A stretch of DNA of 64,000 bases from Pogostemon cablin (taxonomy: Eukaryota > Streptophyta > Magnoliopsida > Lamiales > Lamiaceae), in the NCBI GenBank assembly GCA_023678885.1, contig CM042979.1:19645513-19709512 (forward strand), written 5' to 3'. A program made the translations under genes and the position numbers. Positions 12,124 to 24,318 of this stretch are shown here, in pieces. Position 1 is the first letter of the stretch. Each line of letters starts with the position of its first letter. Under the pieces are notes generated by a model. The model ran no database searches. It was not told the origin of the DNA and saw nothing but the letters and a program-made list of their open reading frames with translations.

Positions 12124-13975
12124 TGATTATCGTGAAAATTTAGTAGATTTTAGAGTCGTGTTCGTGTGATTTTTGCTTGTTTTATATTATTTTTAGTATT
12201 TTATTATTTATTTTTATTGTTTTTATTTTTGGAGTAATGTGTGTTGAATCATGCTATTTTTCATGCAGGAATGGGGTGTATTTGAGCAAAAATTAGAAAA
12301 GGAAGAAATGGGAATTAAATCGGGACGAAAAGGAGAAAAAAGTTGCTGTTGAAAAGACAACATAATTAAAAGAGGCTACCACAATACTTTTACTAAGTGT
12401 ATAGAAATGAGTGAATAGACAACAGCCTTAAGTGTTGTCGTTTCAGCGTTGTCTATTTGAATTGAAGGGAGCAGAATTTTTAAATCTGTAAGAGAAACTC
12501 GATCGAGTTCTCTTTTCCTCGATCGAATTTTTGGGCCAAGAAGGGCCCGGATCCTCTACTTCGCGCTCACAAGGCCTCCTTTAGTTAAAAAATTAAATCC
12601 GCAGAGACTGGGATTTGAACCTGTGACCACCGCCTTCCATAAGGCGCGTTGCTGACTGCTGGGTTACAGCCGGTTTATGTAACCAAACTGTACGGATATT
12701 TTATTTATTCTATATTTCCTGAATTGATTTTTGAGCCAAAAAGGCCATTATCTCCAATTAAGCCCATTTTCTCACTTGAGCCCATTACCCAAAATTTGCC
12801 CTAATCCTTCATACATATAAATACCCTCATTTTACATAATTTTTGGAGGTTTTTCCATTTTCCTCCTTGTGGAGGCCACACAAACACTTCCACACCCCAT
12901 TCCACACACACTCCACTCCATTCATCCATCCTTATTTTCATCCACCCATTCCACTTGATTTCTTCAAAAATTCATCCTTCATTCCATCCTTCCATCAATC
13001 TAAGAAGGAAAAATCAACACGAAGTGAAGATTGGAGCATGTTGAAGGAAGATCAAGCCTACTTTAAAAGGGAATCTTATCAACCTTTAATTTGTGATTTT
13101 CTTCATTATTTGGCTCAATGGGAGCAAGCCATGGATTGTATTAATTTTGTTATGATTTGTAGTGGCTAGTCCTCATGTGAGGCTAGCCACATGATAGATT
13201 GATACTATTCTAAATATGTAGGATTTTTAATGGTTTAATTGAATTGATTTTGGAATTTATCTCATGATCTATGATTACTTGATTCATATTATGAATTGTG
13301 TGGTTAAATACTCTATTCATAGTGTTAGGATGGCCATTCCAATATTATGTCTAGTGTTTTAATTGAATCATTTTATTATATGATCATGTATGTTTGTGTA
13401 GGGAGAGGTAAGTCATACCCTTCTTGTGCTTGGGGCATTCATGAGATAACACTTAGTTAATGGATCTAAGTAGGTTATTAATTGAGTGAGAAGAACCAAT
13501 CTTATAATAATAGTACCCTTGAGGGAATTGAGAGTAAGGGACAATCTTTTGTGCTTAAAACTTGTAAAAAGTTTAGAACCTAATTGTCTTGGCCATAGGG
13601 ATTAGGGGAACATATGTGATTGCTTCTATTCCATTTTTAATGATGTTTGCCATTAGAAACTTGCATGTTTAGGTGATGTCTAGACCTTGATTGTGGTTAA
13701 GCCTTGAATACTTCTTAGATTGCTCACCATCATCCATCATCCATCCCATTTGTATCCTTTTATCTTTATTGCTTTCTTAGGTATTAATTGTAGTTAATTC
13801 TATCCCCTCCACTATTGATTAGTCCTTCGAGAGTGAAACAGCTTTCGAATACGGATACATACACTTTCTCTCTTGGGTTCGATATTATAAATTTTGCACT
13901 TGGCCACCATGTCTACACACAACGATAGAGCACGCTTACTCTTATCAATTTGTACCAAAATTGAGACTAAGTTCA
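12124..13975 (+). mobile_element. Solo LTR (1852 bp) inserted in the gypsy B 3' LTR
   Basis: The insert begins TGATTATCG and ends AAGTTCA (TG...CA). It is flanked by GTGTG at 12119-12123 and 13976-13980, a 5-bp target-site duplication. No internal coding region, primer site or second LTR is present, so a solo LTR left by LTR-LTR recombination is the simplest reading. The parent family is not identified. A 108-codon open frame at 12843-13169 is probably fortuitous. Confidence 0.75.
12599..12675 (-). tRNA. Degenerate tRNA-like sequence inside the solo LTR
   Basis: Read on the minus strand, the segment has a B-box-like GGTTCAAATCCC, an anticodon-like stem-loop (CGCCT...AGGCG with a short loop) and an A-box-like start. 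The T stem and acceptor stem do not pair, so it cannot be a working tRNA. It could be a tRNA-derived fragment picked up by the LTR or a chance resemblance. Confidence 0.35.
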
Positions 13976-15591
13976 GTGTGGAGCTCTGAATTAGATATGT
14001 ATATATAGTTGTAAAGCCACAGAAGAGAGGGTCGTTTTGGCATAAGGAACACCCAAATCGAATTCCAAACGAGAAAGTTATGATGAAAATGGTGATGTCA
14101 CACAAGCTGTTCCTACTCAGCACGACTGTGCCACTTTGCATAACTTGTTATACCTTCAAATGATGAATTTTATGAGATTTCTTTATATGGATAGAAAGAC
14201 AAGGAAGAGAGGATCGCGTGAGTGTAAGAATCACTCAAATCAGAGCTCGGATGTGGAAGTTATGCACGAAATGGTGAGACTGCATACTGCCGCTCGACCA
14301 AGTCTTGTCTCGCTCGACCAAGCCGCTCGACCAAGACCTTTTGGTCGAGCGGGGACATGGAATCCTATTTTTGATAATTTCGTATGTCCAGTAGCGTGTA
14401 TTTTCAGGTTTTCCAAGAAAAAGCCAATCCAAGGTCCATAAGGAGAGCTTACAAGTATAAAAGGGGATGCAGATCACATCATTATTCATATTGGACACAA
14501 CACAATCATCCTACACCCCACAAGGGGGGATCACCCCCCAACCATCATTCACATCCTTTCCTCCATCCATCCATCACTTTGAAGATTCGTCTGCTGAATC
14601 AAGAGGAGAACCAAGAGGAGAATTCAAGACAGAGAAGGATGTGATGACTCCCGCATCTAGGGTTTTATTCATTTTCTAATTTATCTTGTATTTTCCAGAC
14701 ATATGGATAAGATCTATCCAACCCCCATGATTGTTCTTCGCAATATCATGGGCTAGAACCGTTTTGGTAGATTTAGGATTTTGAAGGTTTTATGAATTAA
14801 TTTAACTCTCCTGTGTGTCCTCCGTATAACACTACTTGTGAATTTATTTTATATATGACTATGCATTTTTAATCCATATTCAGGGTCTTTTTGTGCATCT
14901 TCAACTGTTATATAGAGTCTGAGTATACATCTTGGTTGTTGATTGAGCACGTTCACTGCTGAACAGGGTTCCATGTTATGATTCTAAGTGAGGGGACACC
15001 GAAGCTTCATTAGAACTGTCATATATGAATGTTTATTGATTGAATTGAATTCGGCTTAATAAGCAGGAAAAAGAGGGTAATTTTATATTACCTAAAAAGG
15101 GAGATCATATCGGGTTAGATTCCAGACGTAGAAAATAATTGATGCTGATAGTACCTAGAAAGGGGGGTTGAAATTAAGTCTCTTGCTCTGAGGTTATTAA
15201 CACGTGTTACACACATATTTACTTGTGTCTATTGAGTAGATTTGCATGGTTTAGTGATGCGTCCATAATCCACAAGGCAGAGTCGGCCTGCACTTGAGAG
15301 GGAAGTTAAGTAGTAAAACTGAATTACCTTAGAGCTACATATTCTCCATTCTTGAGCAACTTTTGTATTCTTTTAGTGTTATTTATTTTATTTATTATTT
15401 CAATTAATTGTTTAGTAGTTGATAATCAAACCTTAAACTTAATTTTCTTTCGTCTTAATTAATTTAGTTAATAATTAAATTGATAATACGCCATCCTTTG
15501 GGTTCGATATTTAACTTGGTCGCTTATCTAAGCTACAATAACATCCTTCACAATTGGGGATTAATTTTACGTGCAAAAAAAACACGCATCA

Positions 15592-16200
15592 ATACCCTGT
15601 ATCGTCGTTGTTTGTGTATTACATCTGCAAATGACAAAGACGCTCGGAAGCGAGCAGGGTGCCGTGTGAATCGCCAGGCGAAACACACGATGGAGCACTC
15701 GGTAAAGCGCCTGGCAGCATGTAGAAATAGGGCGATACGCACGATTGTAAGAGACCAAGCACGAAATCGAGTAGGCAAGTGGGCGCATGGCATGGCGCCA
15801 AGCATGGTATCGTGTGTAGCATCAAGCGTGGCATGGAGTGTGGCGTCGAGCGTGGCGCTGAGCGTGACATCTGAAAGCCGGGCAGAACGCCCGGTGGCAT
15901 GCTCGGAGGTGCGCTTGGTGGTGTACATGTTGGCATGTGAGAAACCGGGCAGAGCGCCGGTGGTGCGCTCAATATGGCGTACAGATTCTGGCGTGCGACA
16001 GACTCGGCGATGCACAGTTGCTGGCGTTAAGTAGACTGACATGATTCTCTGGCGGTGCGACCGGCAGCCACTGTCAGCATGATTGCTGGTAGTGGACGGT
16101 GCGAGCAGCCATGGCGGGGTGATCAGCGGCAGTCTTCATGGTGCGGCGATGACATCCGACTGATTCTGGTTGACGGTAGCCTGTGATGATGAATGTCTTA
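15592..16200 (+). repeat. GC-rich degenerate tandem segment in the copia 1 leader
   Basis: Base composition changes sharply from AT-rich to GC-rich. Between about 15780 and 15890 short units of the form AGCGTGGC(A/G) repeat imperfectly. GCGAGCAGGG, CCGGGCAGA and GGTGCGCTC words recur through 15975. Frames are open on both strands for 160-180 codons, but their composition looks like a by-product of the repeats and I recognise no protein. The segment lies between the copia 1 primer site and its gag. Confidence 0.6.
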
Positions 16201-16421
16201 GGGCACAAGTTATCCTGCTTGTTGCACAAGGCATCGATTTAATCGCTGGAGTATTGGACAAGTCGTTCTATTTTAGCAATTTATTTTCTTATATATAATT
16301 GTCATAATTGATTTAAATGTCTATTATTGTTATATATATGGATGCATGTTCTATTTGATTTATTGCTATTAATATAAGCATGCTAGGTTGCGTATTATGT
16401 TTGAATATTATATGCATGTAA

Positions 16422-16735
16422 AATCCCTCGGTGTTAAACAACTAAGTGGGAGAGGGGATTGGTAATTAATTCCCGCGGCCTCTATTATTGGTTTGTAAGT
16501 GATGTGAATAAACTTGCGTGTTGGCATAGACCTTCCTCCCCATCGGATGAGTTTATTCATGGATAACTGGTACAAACTTCTTGAAGATGACTGTAGGAAG
16601 TTATCCTAGCGCATGTGTACTTCTCCATCTGTAAGGCACATAAGCTTGTGCAATGAACTTGTGGTCAAATATGGTATACACTTAGATGCAAACAATAAGT
16701 ATCCTCCCCATCGGATACACTGCTGTTATTTGCAT
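16422..16735 (+). other. Series of five stem-loops in the copia 1 5' leader
   Basis: The inverted pairs found by eye are: 16422-16429 with 16452-16460; 16503-16514 with 16550-16561 (12 bp); 16561-16568 with 16599-16606 (8 bp); 16614-16622 with 16633-16640 (weaker); and 16686-16704 with 16713-16735 (17 bp with one internal mismatch). The second and fifth enclose the same word CCTCCCCATCGG, with loop TCCCCATC closed by CC/GG, although their outer stems are unrelated in sequence. This suggests a conserved RNA structure in the genomic RNA leader. Function is not known; packaging or dimerisation of the retrotransposon RNA is an inference. Confidence 0.6.
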
Positions 16736-16974
16736 GGCTAAAGAGGAACCGACTATTAATTATTTTGTTATGAAGTTAGGTTGAAAAATAAAATTAATTG
16801 GTAAAATCTTCTCTTGTAAATGTTCGGGTTTGTATACGCCCACACTATCGTGGCATGCAGACTCATAGTGCTTGATATGTTGGTGAATTTTATTTTATAT
16901 TATTTTGAGGGAATCAATATAAATGGATAAATTCGAAGTATTTGATCGATGTATTTATTTATTTATGATTCTTT

Positions 16975-17281
16975 GTATTTTCTAATGGCACTCAATTCAC
17001 TTATTATTAACTAAAAGAAATTATATTTACTGGTCCAAAATTAGATGATTAGAAAAGAATCTTGGTTTCGATTCTTACTGCTTAGAAATTAAAAATGTGT
17101 TCTCACTATGGATTTTCTCTGATGCCTATTTTAGTCTATAGTGGAGAGGTGAGAGGTTCATAGAAATATGATGGTCTCATGCGACTCTCAGATACTTGAG
17201 TGAGTTAGAAAGACAAGAGGTCATGTTTAACTTGATGAATGAATTGGAAATACTTGGAGTAGAAATTGAATGGGATACCTA
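16975..17281 (+). pseudogene. Copia 1 gag remnant, N-terminal part
   Basis: This is copia gag (UBN2/retrotran_gag style). Disrupted frames near 17038 give GPKLDD followed by KRILVSILTA, which fits the usual gag start of copia elements (GPNxxDWKRNLxIVLTA). At 17222-17280 the text reads FNLMNELEILGVEIEWDT. CACTA-1 interrupts the frame right after this, and it continues at 47404 with VNFILHSLP. Several stops make it non-functional. Confidence 0.7.
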
Positions 17282-17780
17282 CACTACAACATAAGTGACA
17301 TTAAGTAACATCAAAAAAATGTTACTTAATAATAAAAAAATATTATCATAGGTCTTAAGTAATATTTTTTTCGGTGTCGCTATTACCCCTGCAACCTAAT
17401 ATCTAATGTTACACTTTTCTAACTTTTGATAACACTTCAATTATAAATATATCAATTGTAACATATCATTGTAACACTTATTAAAATGTTACATATACTT
17501 TTAATGTAACACTTAATTTTCCTAATGTAATATTTTTTTGTTAACACTTTTAAATATAATGTAACAATTTGTACAATATTTTGTTAACACTTTTAATTAT
17601 TATGTGACACTAATTACATTATTTTGTTAACACTTTTTAATATATCGTAACATTAATTACATTATTTTGGTAACATTTTTTAAATATAAATGTAACATTA
17701 ATTATATAATAATTGTATCACTTTTAAGAATGTAATGTAACACTTTTGTAAAACAATTATATACATACATGGTAACATTT
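17282..17780 (+). repeat. Left terminal and subterminal repeats of CACTA-1
   Basis: The 29-bp terminal inverted repeat is followed by about 15 variants of (T)GTAACACTTTTAA in both orientations. In En/Spm such subterminal words bind the TNPA protein; the same role here is inferred. Confidence 0.8.
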
Positions 17781-18059
17781 TATTATTTATGAAATATTTA
17801 ATAATATTATTATTAATAATAAATAAATTATTACTATTATTATTATTTATTCATACTATACCTGTAAAATAAAAATAGATGATAAACTTAATTTAATATA
17901 TATCAACACATATCCAAAGTAAATATTTAATCATCAATATGTCAAAACATGGTAAATATTAAATGTTGTCTAAATTTCATATACTATGACGAATTACGTA
18001 TTGATGTCAATAATATATAAAATAAATTCTCTTCATCTCGCAATTCTCTTATTCCAAAA

Positions 18060-21000
18060 TCAATCATCACCACGTTCAAGTTCATCTTCTGTGTTTGCTT
18101 TATCATCGTTGTCTTCATTACCCTGAATGAAGGACATAAACATTATAAAGAAAGTACAGTTGAAGTCATCAAATATATTTAGAGATAAGAGAAGAAAAAC
18201 ACAGCCAAACATACCCTTTAGATACTTAAGCCTGCGAAATGCAAACCAGAAAATTATTACTGTTCAATGATAAAATTCAGGGCTCAAAATATCAAATCTA
18301 CTTTAGTACTTTGGCTACACAAGAATCTTAAAAATTGTATACTATGAGACATGAAGATCATCAAGGGAGTTTCATTGTTAAGAGAAACACAAGGTTTACG
18401 GGGAGTGCAGGGGGAGAATGTTTTACTAAGATAAGAAATATTCTCAATAATTCCAAGGGTAAAACTTTTTAAAGAAGTCCATTCCTTAGTTTCAATTTAA
18501 GAGTGTTATTTAGATTCCAGTAAAATATACAAACAATCCTGTAAGTTAAGAAGCAGCGCAATATGAATTAAGGTCCTATAAGTTAAGAAGCAGCGCAATA
18601 TGAATCAAGGAACTACACTTGAAATGCAGAAGCACATGATATGCAACAGTCAAATTACAAAATTTATACCCAAAAACTACAAACAACCAATGAAAATTAG
18701 ATACTCCCTACAAACAGATAACGTTGTAGAATTATCATTCAGTTATATGAGCAACACTTTATAATGGGATATCTAGGTTAAGACAGAGAGCAATAAGTAT
18801 TATACAGATAAAAATTAAGATAACCAAACAGAAAGAGAATAAATAAAATGTATAAAAAACACACCAGTTTCAAAGAATGCATTAAGTACATATTACCATC
18901 TACGTACATATCATGCAACTCTATTTTAATTCCATATAATTCTGCCCTCAAAACACACAACAAAACTGCAGTTGTGAGTCTTGACTAATATAGCAATTTT
19001 GAGTATCAATCCACATAAGGAAAATGCTAATGAAGGCTTCATGGCCCACAGAATGGAAACTTCAATACTAAATATTGACACCATGCTTCGAAATATTCAA
19101 GTGAGGGTGAAAAAAAGCATAACACATAGGCTGATACCAATTTCACTATATAAAATGCCAAGTACTTGATTCTGCAGCAAGATTCTAAACCTCCGACTTC
19201 CCTTCATAAGAAAATAAAAGTAGTGGCCATATTAATGCCTATAACTAACAATTAAAGATCAAAGATCATGGAAACAGAGCATTACAATATTCTGCTGCAA
19301 GATTCTAAACCTCTGGCTCGTTGTTTACATATTTTATTACGAAGTTCCATTTTTTAATCTCGTCTACTTCACAACAGTATCATCCATTCATGGAAAGCAC
19401 AACTTTCCACCACATTCTAGAACACTATCTACTCTCAAATCCTAAACCAGTAATAAGTAACACTACTGTACAATCATTGTCTACTCTCAAAACCCAAACC
19501 AAGAATATGAGTGTATCTTACTCTCAATACCCCCAACCACTAAATAACTAAACAGTTGAAACAATAAATAGGGTGGGTATTCATGTGCCAAATGAAATAT
19601 AAAAAGTAACAATTAATGAAATGTAACTAATTACCTGATATGGCTCCAAATGATTAATGCTTTTAGTAGAAATTCCATTAAGTAGAAAGTTGGATGGATC
19701 TTCAAGGGATGGGGCAACACGTGCAAGAATATCAGAGGGAAGAACTTCTTGCAAGACTTTCAATACTCCAATGATAGTATCTTTAATGACATCAGATTTA
19801 TATGGCTGTAGAAACTCATCTGGAATTAACACACTTGAGGGTTTTGATGCTCCCTTTGGTCTCTTGATACACCTGCCTGTAAATCGACCACGTCTTTCGA
19901 GCAGCTCCTCCATCTAATAAAATTCATCATAATATTATGCCATATGATTAAAATCAATAATATAAAACACTTGTGCTTACATTGTCATGCTGAATCAGTT
20001 CATTAGTTTTGTATTTTCTATCAGCTTTCCTTTTATGAGTTTCTTTGTACAATGCTGCTTCTGATGGTGAGGTCTTTTCACTTAGTTCCTGCCACAAAAT
20101 ATCCATAAATCATGTTGGAAAAAATAGGTAAAATAGATTATAATTGAACATACATGTAGTTGATGTAAATCTAAGCTAGATAAAATACTATAAACCATCC
20201 TCATAACATCTTTATATAATATTATAAACATTTGTAATATAAATAAGAGTGGATATTGGTCTAACTTATATCGAAGCACAAAGTTAAAGCTGGACTTAAT
20301 ATAATATTCACTCACAAATTCATTATTTTCAATAACAATGATAAGGAATTCAATGTAAGAGATAGCACAGAAAATATTTACAATAATGGTATAGCCTCAT
20401 GACATGGTGGATCCTAATATATCAAGAAGAGACTGAGCTAGATGTAACTAATAGATTTAATATTAATGTAATTAGGCAATAGTGCTCATATGATATAAGA
20501 ATCATATACAATTCATAATTACCAGCTCAAGACGCTTTCTCGCAAAAGAAATAGGACCTGCAGTGTGTCTGTCCTTTTGAGTTTCTCTAATTTTCTTTTT
20601 CTTGTCACTAAGATCCTGCATGTCATTCTAGTAAATAATTTTTTCTAAACATGTCAATTCTAAACGAAGAACTCGAAAAAGAGGACGGGCAACACAAAGG
20701 GGAAAATATATTTATTAAACTACCTAAAACTTCTTCAATAAATACTTACTTATTACACTAGTTTTATTCATGATAAATTATATTTATTACTTATTTTATT
20801 AGAATTTATTAAAGATCCACATATTCAACTTTAAAACTCTTGTCATGATAATTTATTTTTGTCATTCAATCCAAGGATAAGATAATTAATTAATTACTAC
20901 ATAAAAAGCAATCTCAATTGCATTTTATACATATGGGGTATTAATTTAATCCGTGTAAGAATCTACATGTGAGATTATTTATCCTATTGTAAATATATGT

Positions 21001-23106
21001 CAATAAACAATATCTTACAACACTTACCTGAATCACTTTTAAGTTCCAATACTTGATTAAATCCTCAAAACGGTCATCTGGAATCGAATCTGGGGCGATT
21101 AGCCCATCTATCCGCCTGATTTGTATACGCCTTGTAGTGAAGCTTTTTAATTCTACACTTATAATTACGCCAAAGATCTGCAACTGTTTTTAGAACATAG
21201 CCTTTTCCTTCTTCTGCAATTACAAACTTTGTCTGCAAGATATTAATCATGACGTTAGAGAATGCACGTATTCTTGATATGTAGATCTTTGGTAAATAAA
21301 GCTAATATGATTTGTTAAAAAGTACAACATGTTTAAAGGATTTTGATCAGGCAGCATACTCAAGAAACACTCAACTACATAGGAAATTAGTGTAAAATAA
21401 CAACAAATGAATATATACTACTGTGTTAATTTAAATTGCTAATATCTTTACATAATTTCAAAACTCATCCTTGTTAGGAACCTGGTGCCAGTTGATCTTA
21501 TTTAGAGGTGCAAGACCGGATTCACGAGCTAGTGATCCTAAGAAACAGCTTAATTCATCCAAAGTTCCTTTATCCGAACCAATTGGCTGACCTAGTCTAT
21601 TCAAAATGATAAGTCTGCGATTCTCAATTGACCTTCCATGTACCTGTTTGCAAAGACTTGACCCTCTTTTATTTTTTTTCTTCTGCATCACTACAATTAT
21701 TAACAAAATAAAGTTAGAAAAATATGTCGTGATTCTTAATTCCACTAATTTAACCTATATTTACAAGAAATGTAAGTAGCAAACATTATCAAATAATTTA
21801 AAATTATAATAACCTATTTTCTATTCTTACCAAATTCATCACTAAGATGCTCCTTGGTGGGATTTATATTTATAGAGTGATTGTTTCCTTGCCCTTTCGG
21901 ATCTGATGCCATTTTATTTTCCAAAACATAACCGTCTATGCTTTCACAATCCTCATCTTCATCAATTGGACCACGCATATCACCACCATTTAAAGCAAAA
22001 AATTGTTCTTCAAAATATCTCCCTTGTTTCTTTTTTGAATGTTCCATCAGCGGTTCAACAGATAAGTTATCTCCTAGTAGCATGGGGTCCCCTAAACAAG
22101 CAGCCTTTGATGACTGTTCTTTCATTTTAGTATTTTCTTTCATCTTAATATAGGCATTGAGTGATCCAGGTGCAACCATATTCTGCCTCTTCCTTCTTTG
22201 GCTGTTCTTTTCAATCTCCTTTTCTCGTCAACTCAACCCTGTACTTGTCCTTTTTAAAGATTGTTCACGGGAAAGCACTTCTCTATTTCGCGTTGAATAC
22301 TCTATCTGACCAACTGAGGCAGGAGTCTGATTTTTTTTATGCCTTTTTTCTTTTCTCTGCTGCTGTTGCTTTTCACAGTCTTGAGAATGCATATGTATCA
22401 TAGTTGACATTGATATGGAGAAGGACTGAGGTTTGTCAAAAGAATTACCTGCTTGGATTGCTATTACCTGAAACATAAGTAATGATTATTAATTAAATAT
22501 CTAGTTAGTATACTAATTTACTAATTCATAAGTTATATGCACATAACCTTCTTAGCTGCATGTGAAAACACTTCTTCATTTCATGTTGAATCCTCTATCT
22601 GACCAACTGAGGTTGGAGTCTGATTTTTTGGTGCCCTTTTCCTTTCCCCTGTTGCTGTTTCTTTTCACATTCTTGAGAGTGCATTTTTATCATAGTTGAC
22701 ATTGAGATGGAGGAGGACTGAGGTTTGTCAACATGACCACCTACTTGGTCTACCATTACCTGAAACATGACAAATGATTATTAATTAAATATCTAATTTG
22801 TATACTAATTTAGTAATTCATAAGGTATATGCACATAACCTTCTTTGAACGACATGAGCTCAAACTTCTAGTGATTCTTACAATCTCATTGTTATCCTGA
22901 TCATCATTTAACTTCTGTATTGGATCTTCTTCTTCGGGAAGGTACTCAACATCCTTTGATAGATCTTTTTTCATTTTATTGATCTTTTGTCTCTTGGGAG
23001 CCATTAACTGTGCCACTGCATAGGCAGTGGGCTTAATCCCTAACTCTTCCATCTTTCTTTTGTTTTCTTCGATCCTTTTCAACCTCTGACCCTCATATTC
23101 TTCCAT
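18060..23106 (-). pseudogene. Transposase_24 (Ptta/En/Spm, TNPA-like) gene, multi-exon, frameshifted
   Basis: This is the second gene of the CACTA element, presumably the DNA-binding partner of TNP2 (family role known, not shown here). Exon 1 starts at 23106 (MEEYEGQRLKRIEENKRK) with a basic, lysine-rich, probably nuclear segment and a GT donor near 22843. Two near-duplicate exons follow (about 22770-22560 and 22470-22220), then an acidic exon (22179-21830). The conserved domain comes next: LNRLGQPIGSDKGTL...FLGSLARESGLAPL (21660-21500), DLWRNYKCRIKKLHY (21180-21130), FEDLIKYWNLKVI (21080-21030) and RHTAGPISFARKRLEL (20570-20525). After these come RRGRFTGRCIKRPKGASKP (19900-19840) and an acidic last exon ending ELERGDD (18131-18060). 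A one-base frameshift lies near 21100. The order and motifs fit PF03004 well. Confidence 0.75.
22220..22790 (-). repeat. Tandemly duplicated exon-intron unit in the Transposase_24 gene
   Basis: Two copies of about 290 bp (roughly 22790-22500 and 22500-22220) each hold an exon beginning after CAGGTAAT and encoding QSSSISMSTMI / QSFSISMSTMI, CEKQQQQ-like and PASVGQIE-like stretches. The copies differ by substitutions. One carries a stop near its end. Confidence 0.6.
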
Positions 23107-24318
23107 CTCGATTTACGATATTCTTACAGTTAGCAGCAACAAGTTTGTAGACTTAGTTCGTGCATCATATTCGGTATACAAATCAAGCTTCACGTAGTGA
23201 AAAGTGAGTTTATAGACTAAGAGTGAAAAAGAATTCCAAAATCAATGTCCTAGCTAAACATGAATGAACTAAAATTATGATACAACTGTTAACGTAGAGA
23301 TGTAACTAGTCATCCTTTGCAGTCTAAAATTTACAGATACAATACATGCTTTCATTGGTGAAATGCTCCAACAAATTGAGATACATAGCCTCAAATTATA
23401 CTATGGCAGCTAGCTATCTATTTTAGACACAAATGAAGGCTTATAACATGCTACAATTTTTCTTCGTCATCGTAAACACAAAATCACAATATTAATGGAC
23501 AGTACGATAATTTAGAGAGTCTCTATACACATGAAAATATCAAAGGCTGTAAAGCAGTGTTATTAATGATTCATCCAAATTAAGGTCAACATATACAGAT
23601 TTGAATAATTCAATTGATTAAAACCAGTTGACATATTAAAGGTATTTCAAATTACAAGTGCTCCATTAATCCAACCAAAGACAACTCATATCCACTTGAA
23701 TCATTGGCTAAACAAAAATATTGACATAGCAATGCTCCATTCTTAAACAAGGACTAAATGGAACATAAGCAAAGATTCCTGATAAAGTCACTACTCATGT
23801 GTCATAAATGTGGGTAAATGTATTGATTGGATTCTCTAAATCACAGTTAATTATCAAACTAGTCCAAATGCTATCTATGTATAATTGGTTATGAATATGA
23901 ATTGCTCATAATTCTCCATCAAGTTTCTGTTTCTTTACATGATTTCATATATCATGGAATAAAACCAACTACCCATTTTTTAGTTAAAAAATTACAAGTT
24001 CGATTATATAATATTGGAATTAAAGGACTCAGAGTGTAGAATACATTTTAAGGTAAGAAATCTTGAGTTCCAATCCACGGAATCATTCCTACAGTAATCA
24101 AAATGGTGAACACTTACAGCAACATAAGAAGTATCAAAGAAAGTGCAATGATTCCCTTTATGAAAAATTTTATACCCCTAACTCATATTGTAAGGGCACC
24201 AACGAGTTTAGACTATCGATATGCGCATCTCGCAAATTGAATCGTAACTATAGCGGTGAATTTGACATCATAGAAACCAATAAGTATTGAAACTAAGACA
24301 CTAATCCCACACTAATTG
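23107..24318. other. CACTA-1 internal sequence with no recognisable gene
   Basis: AT-rich sequence upstream of the minus-strand Transposase_24 start, so it may hold its 5' leader and promoter. Copia 2 is inserted at 24318/24319 in this region, which resumes at 32247. No domain was recognised. Confidence 0.5.

Larger units (their letters stand above)
6338..15591 (+). mobile_element. Gypsy element B: gag-only, pol-less relative of A, nested in copia 1
   Basis: B has a 5'-truncated LTR (6338-7970), a tRNA-Asp-type primer site, gag (8144-9930), a long non-coding spacer, a polypurine tract (11867-11878) and a complete 3' LTR (11879-15591) split by a solo LTR. No protease, reverse transcriptase, RNase H or integrase can be seen between gag and the 3' LTR. 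The structure fits a non-autonomous LTR element that keeps gag, like the TR-GAG class described in plants. The first about 190 bases of the 5' LTR are missing next to the copia 1 primer site, so the left TSD is lost. Confidence 0.8.
11879..15591 (+). repeat. 3' LTR of gypsy B, split by a solo LTR
   Basis: The LTR begins TGATGAGAATG after the polypurine tract and ends CGCATCA. It matches the A LTR on both sides of an insertion at 12124-13975. Removing the insertion gives an LTR of about 1.86 kb, close to that of A. CTCGACC palindromes lie at 14290-14352. Confidence 0.85.

Noticed and set aside
15480..16042. Overlapping open frames of 117-184 codons on both strands
   Set aside because: They coincide with the GC-rich degenerate repeat of the copia 1 leader, have biased composition and cross the LTR boundary; no domain is visible.
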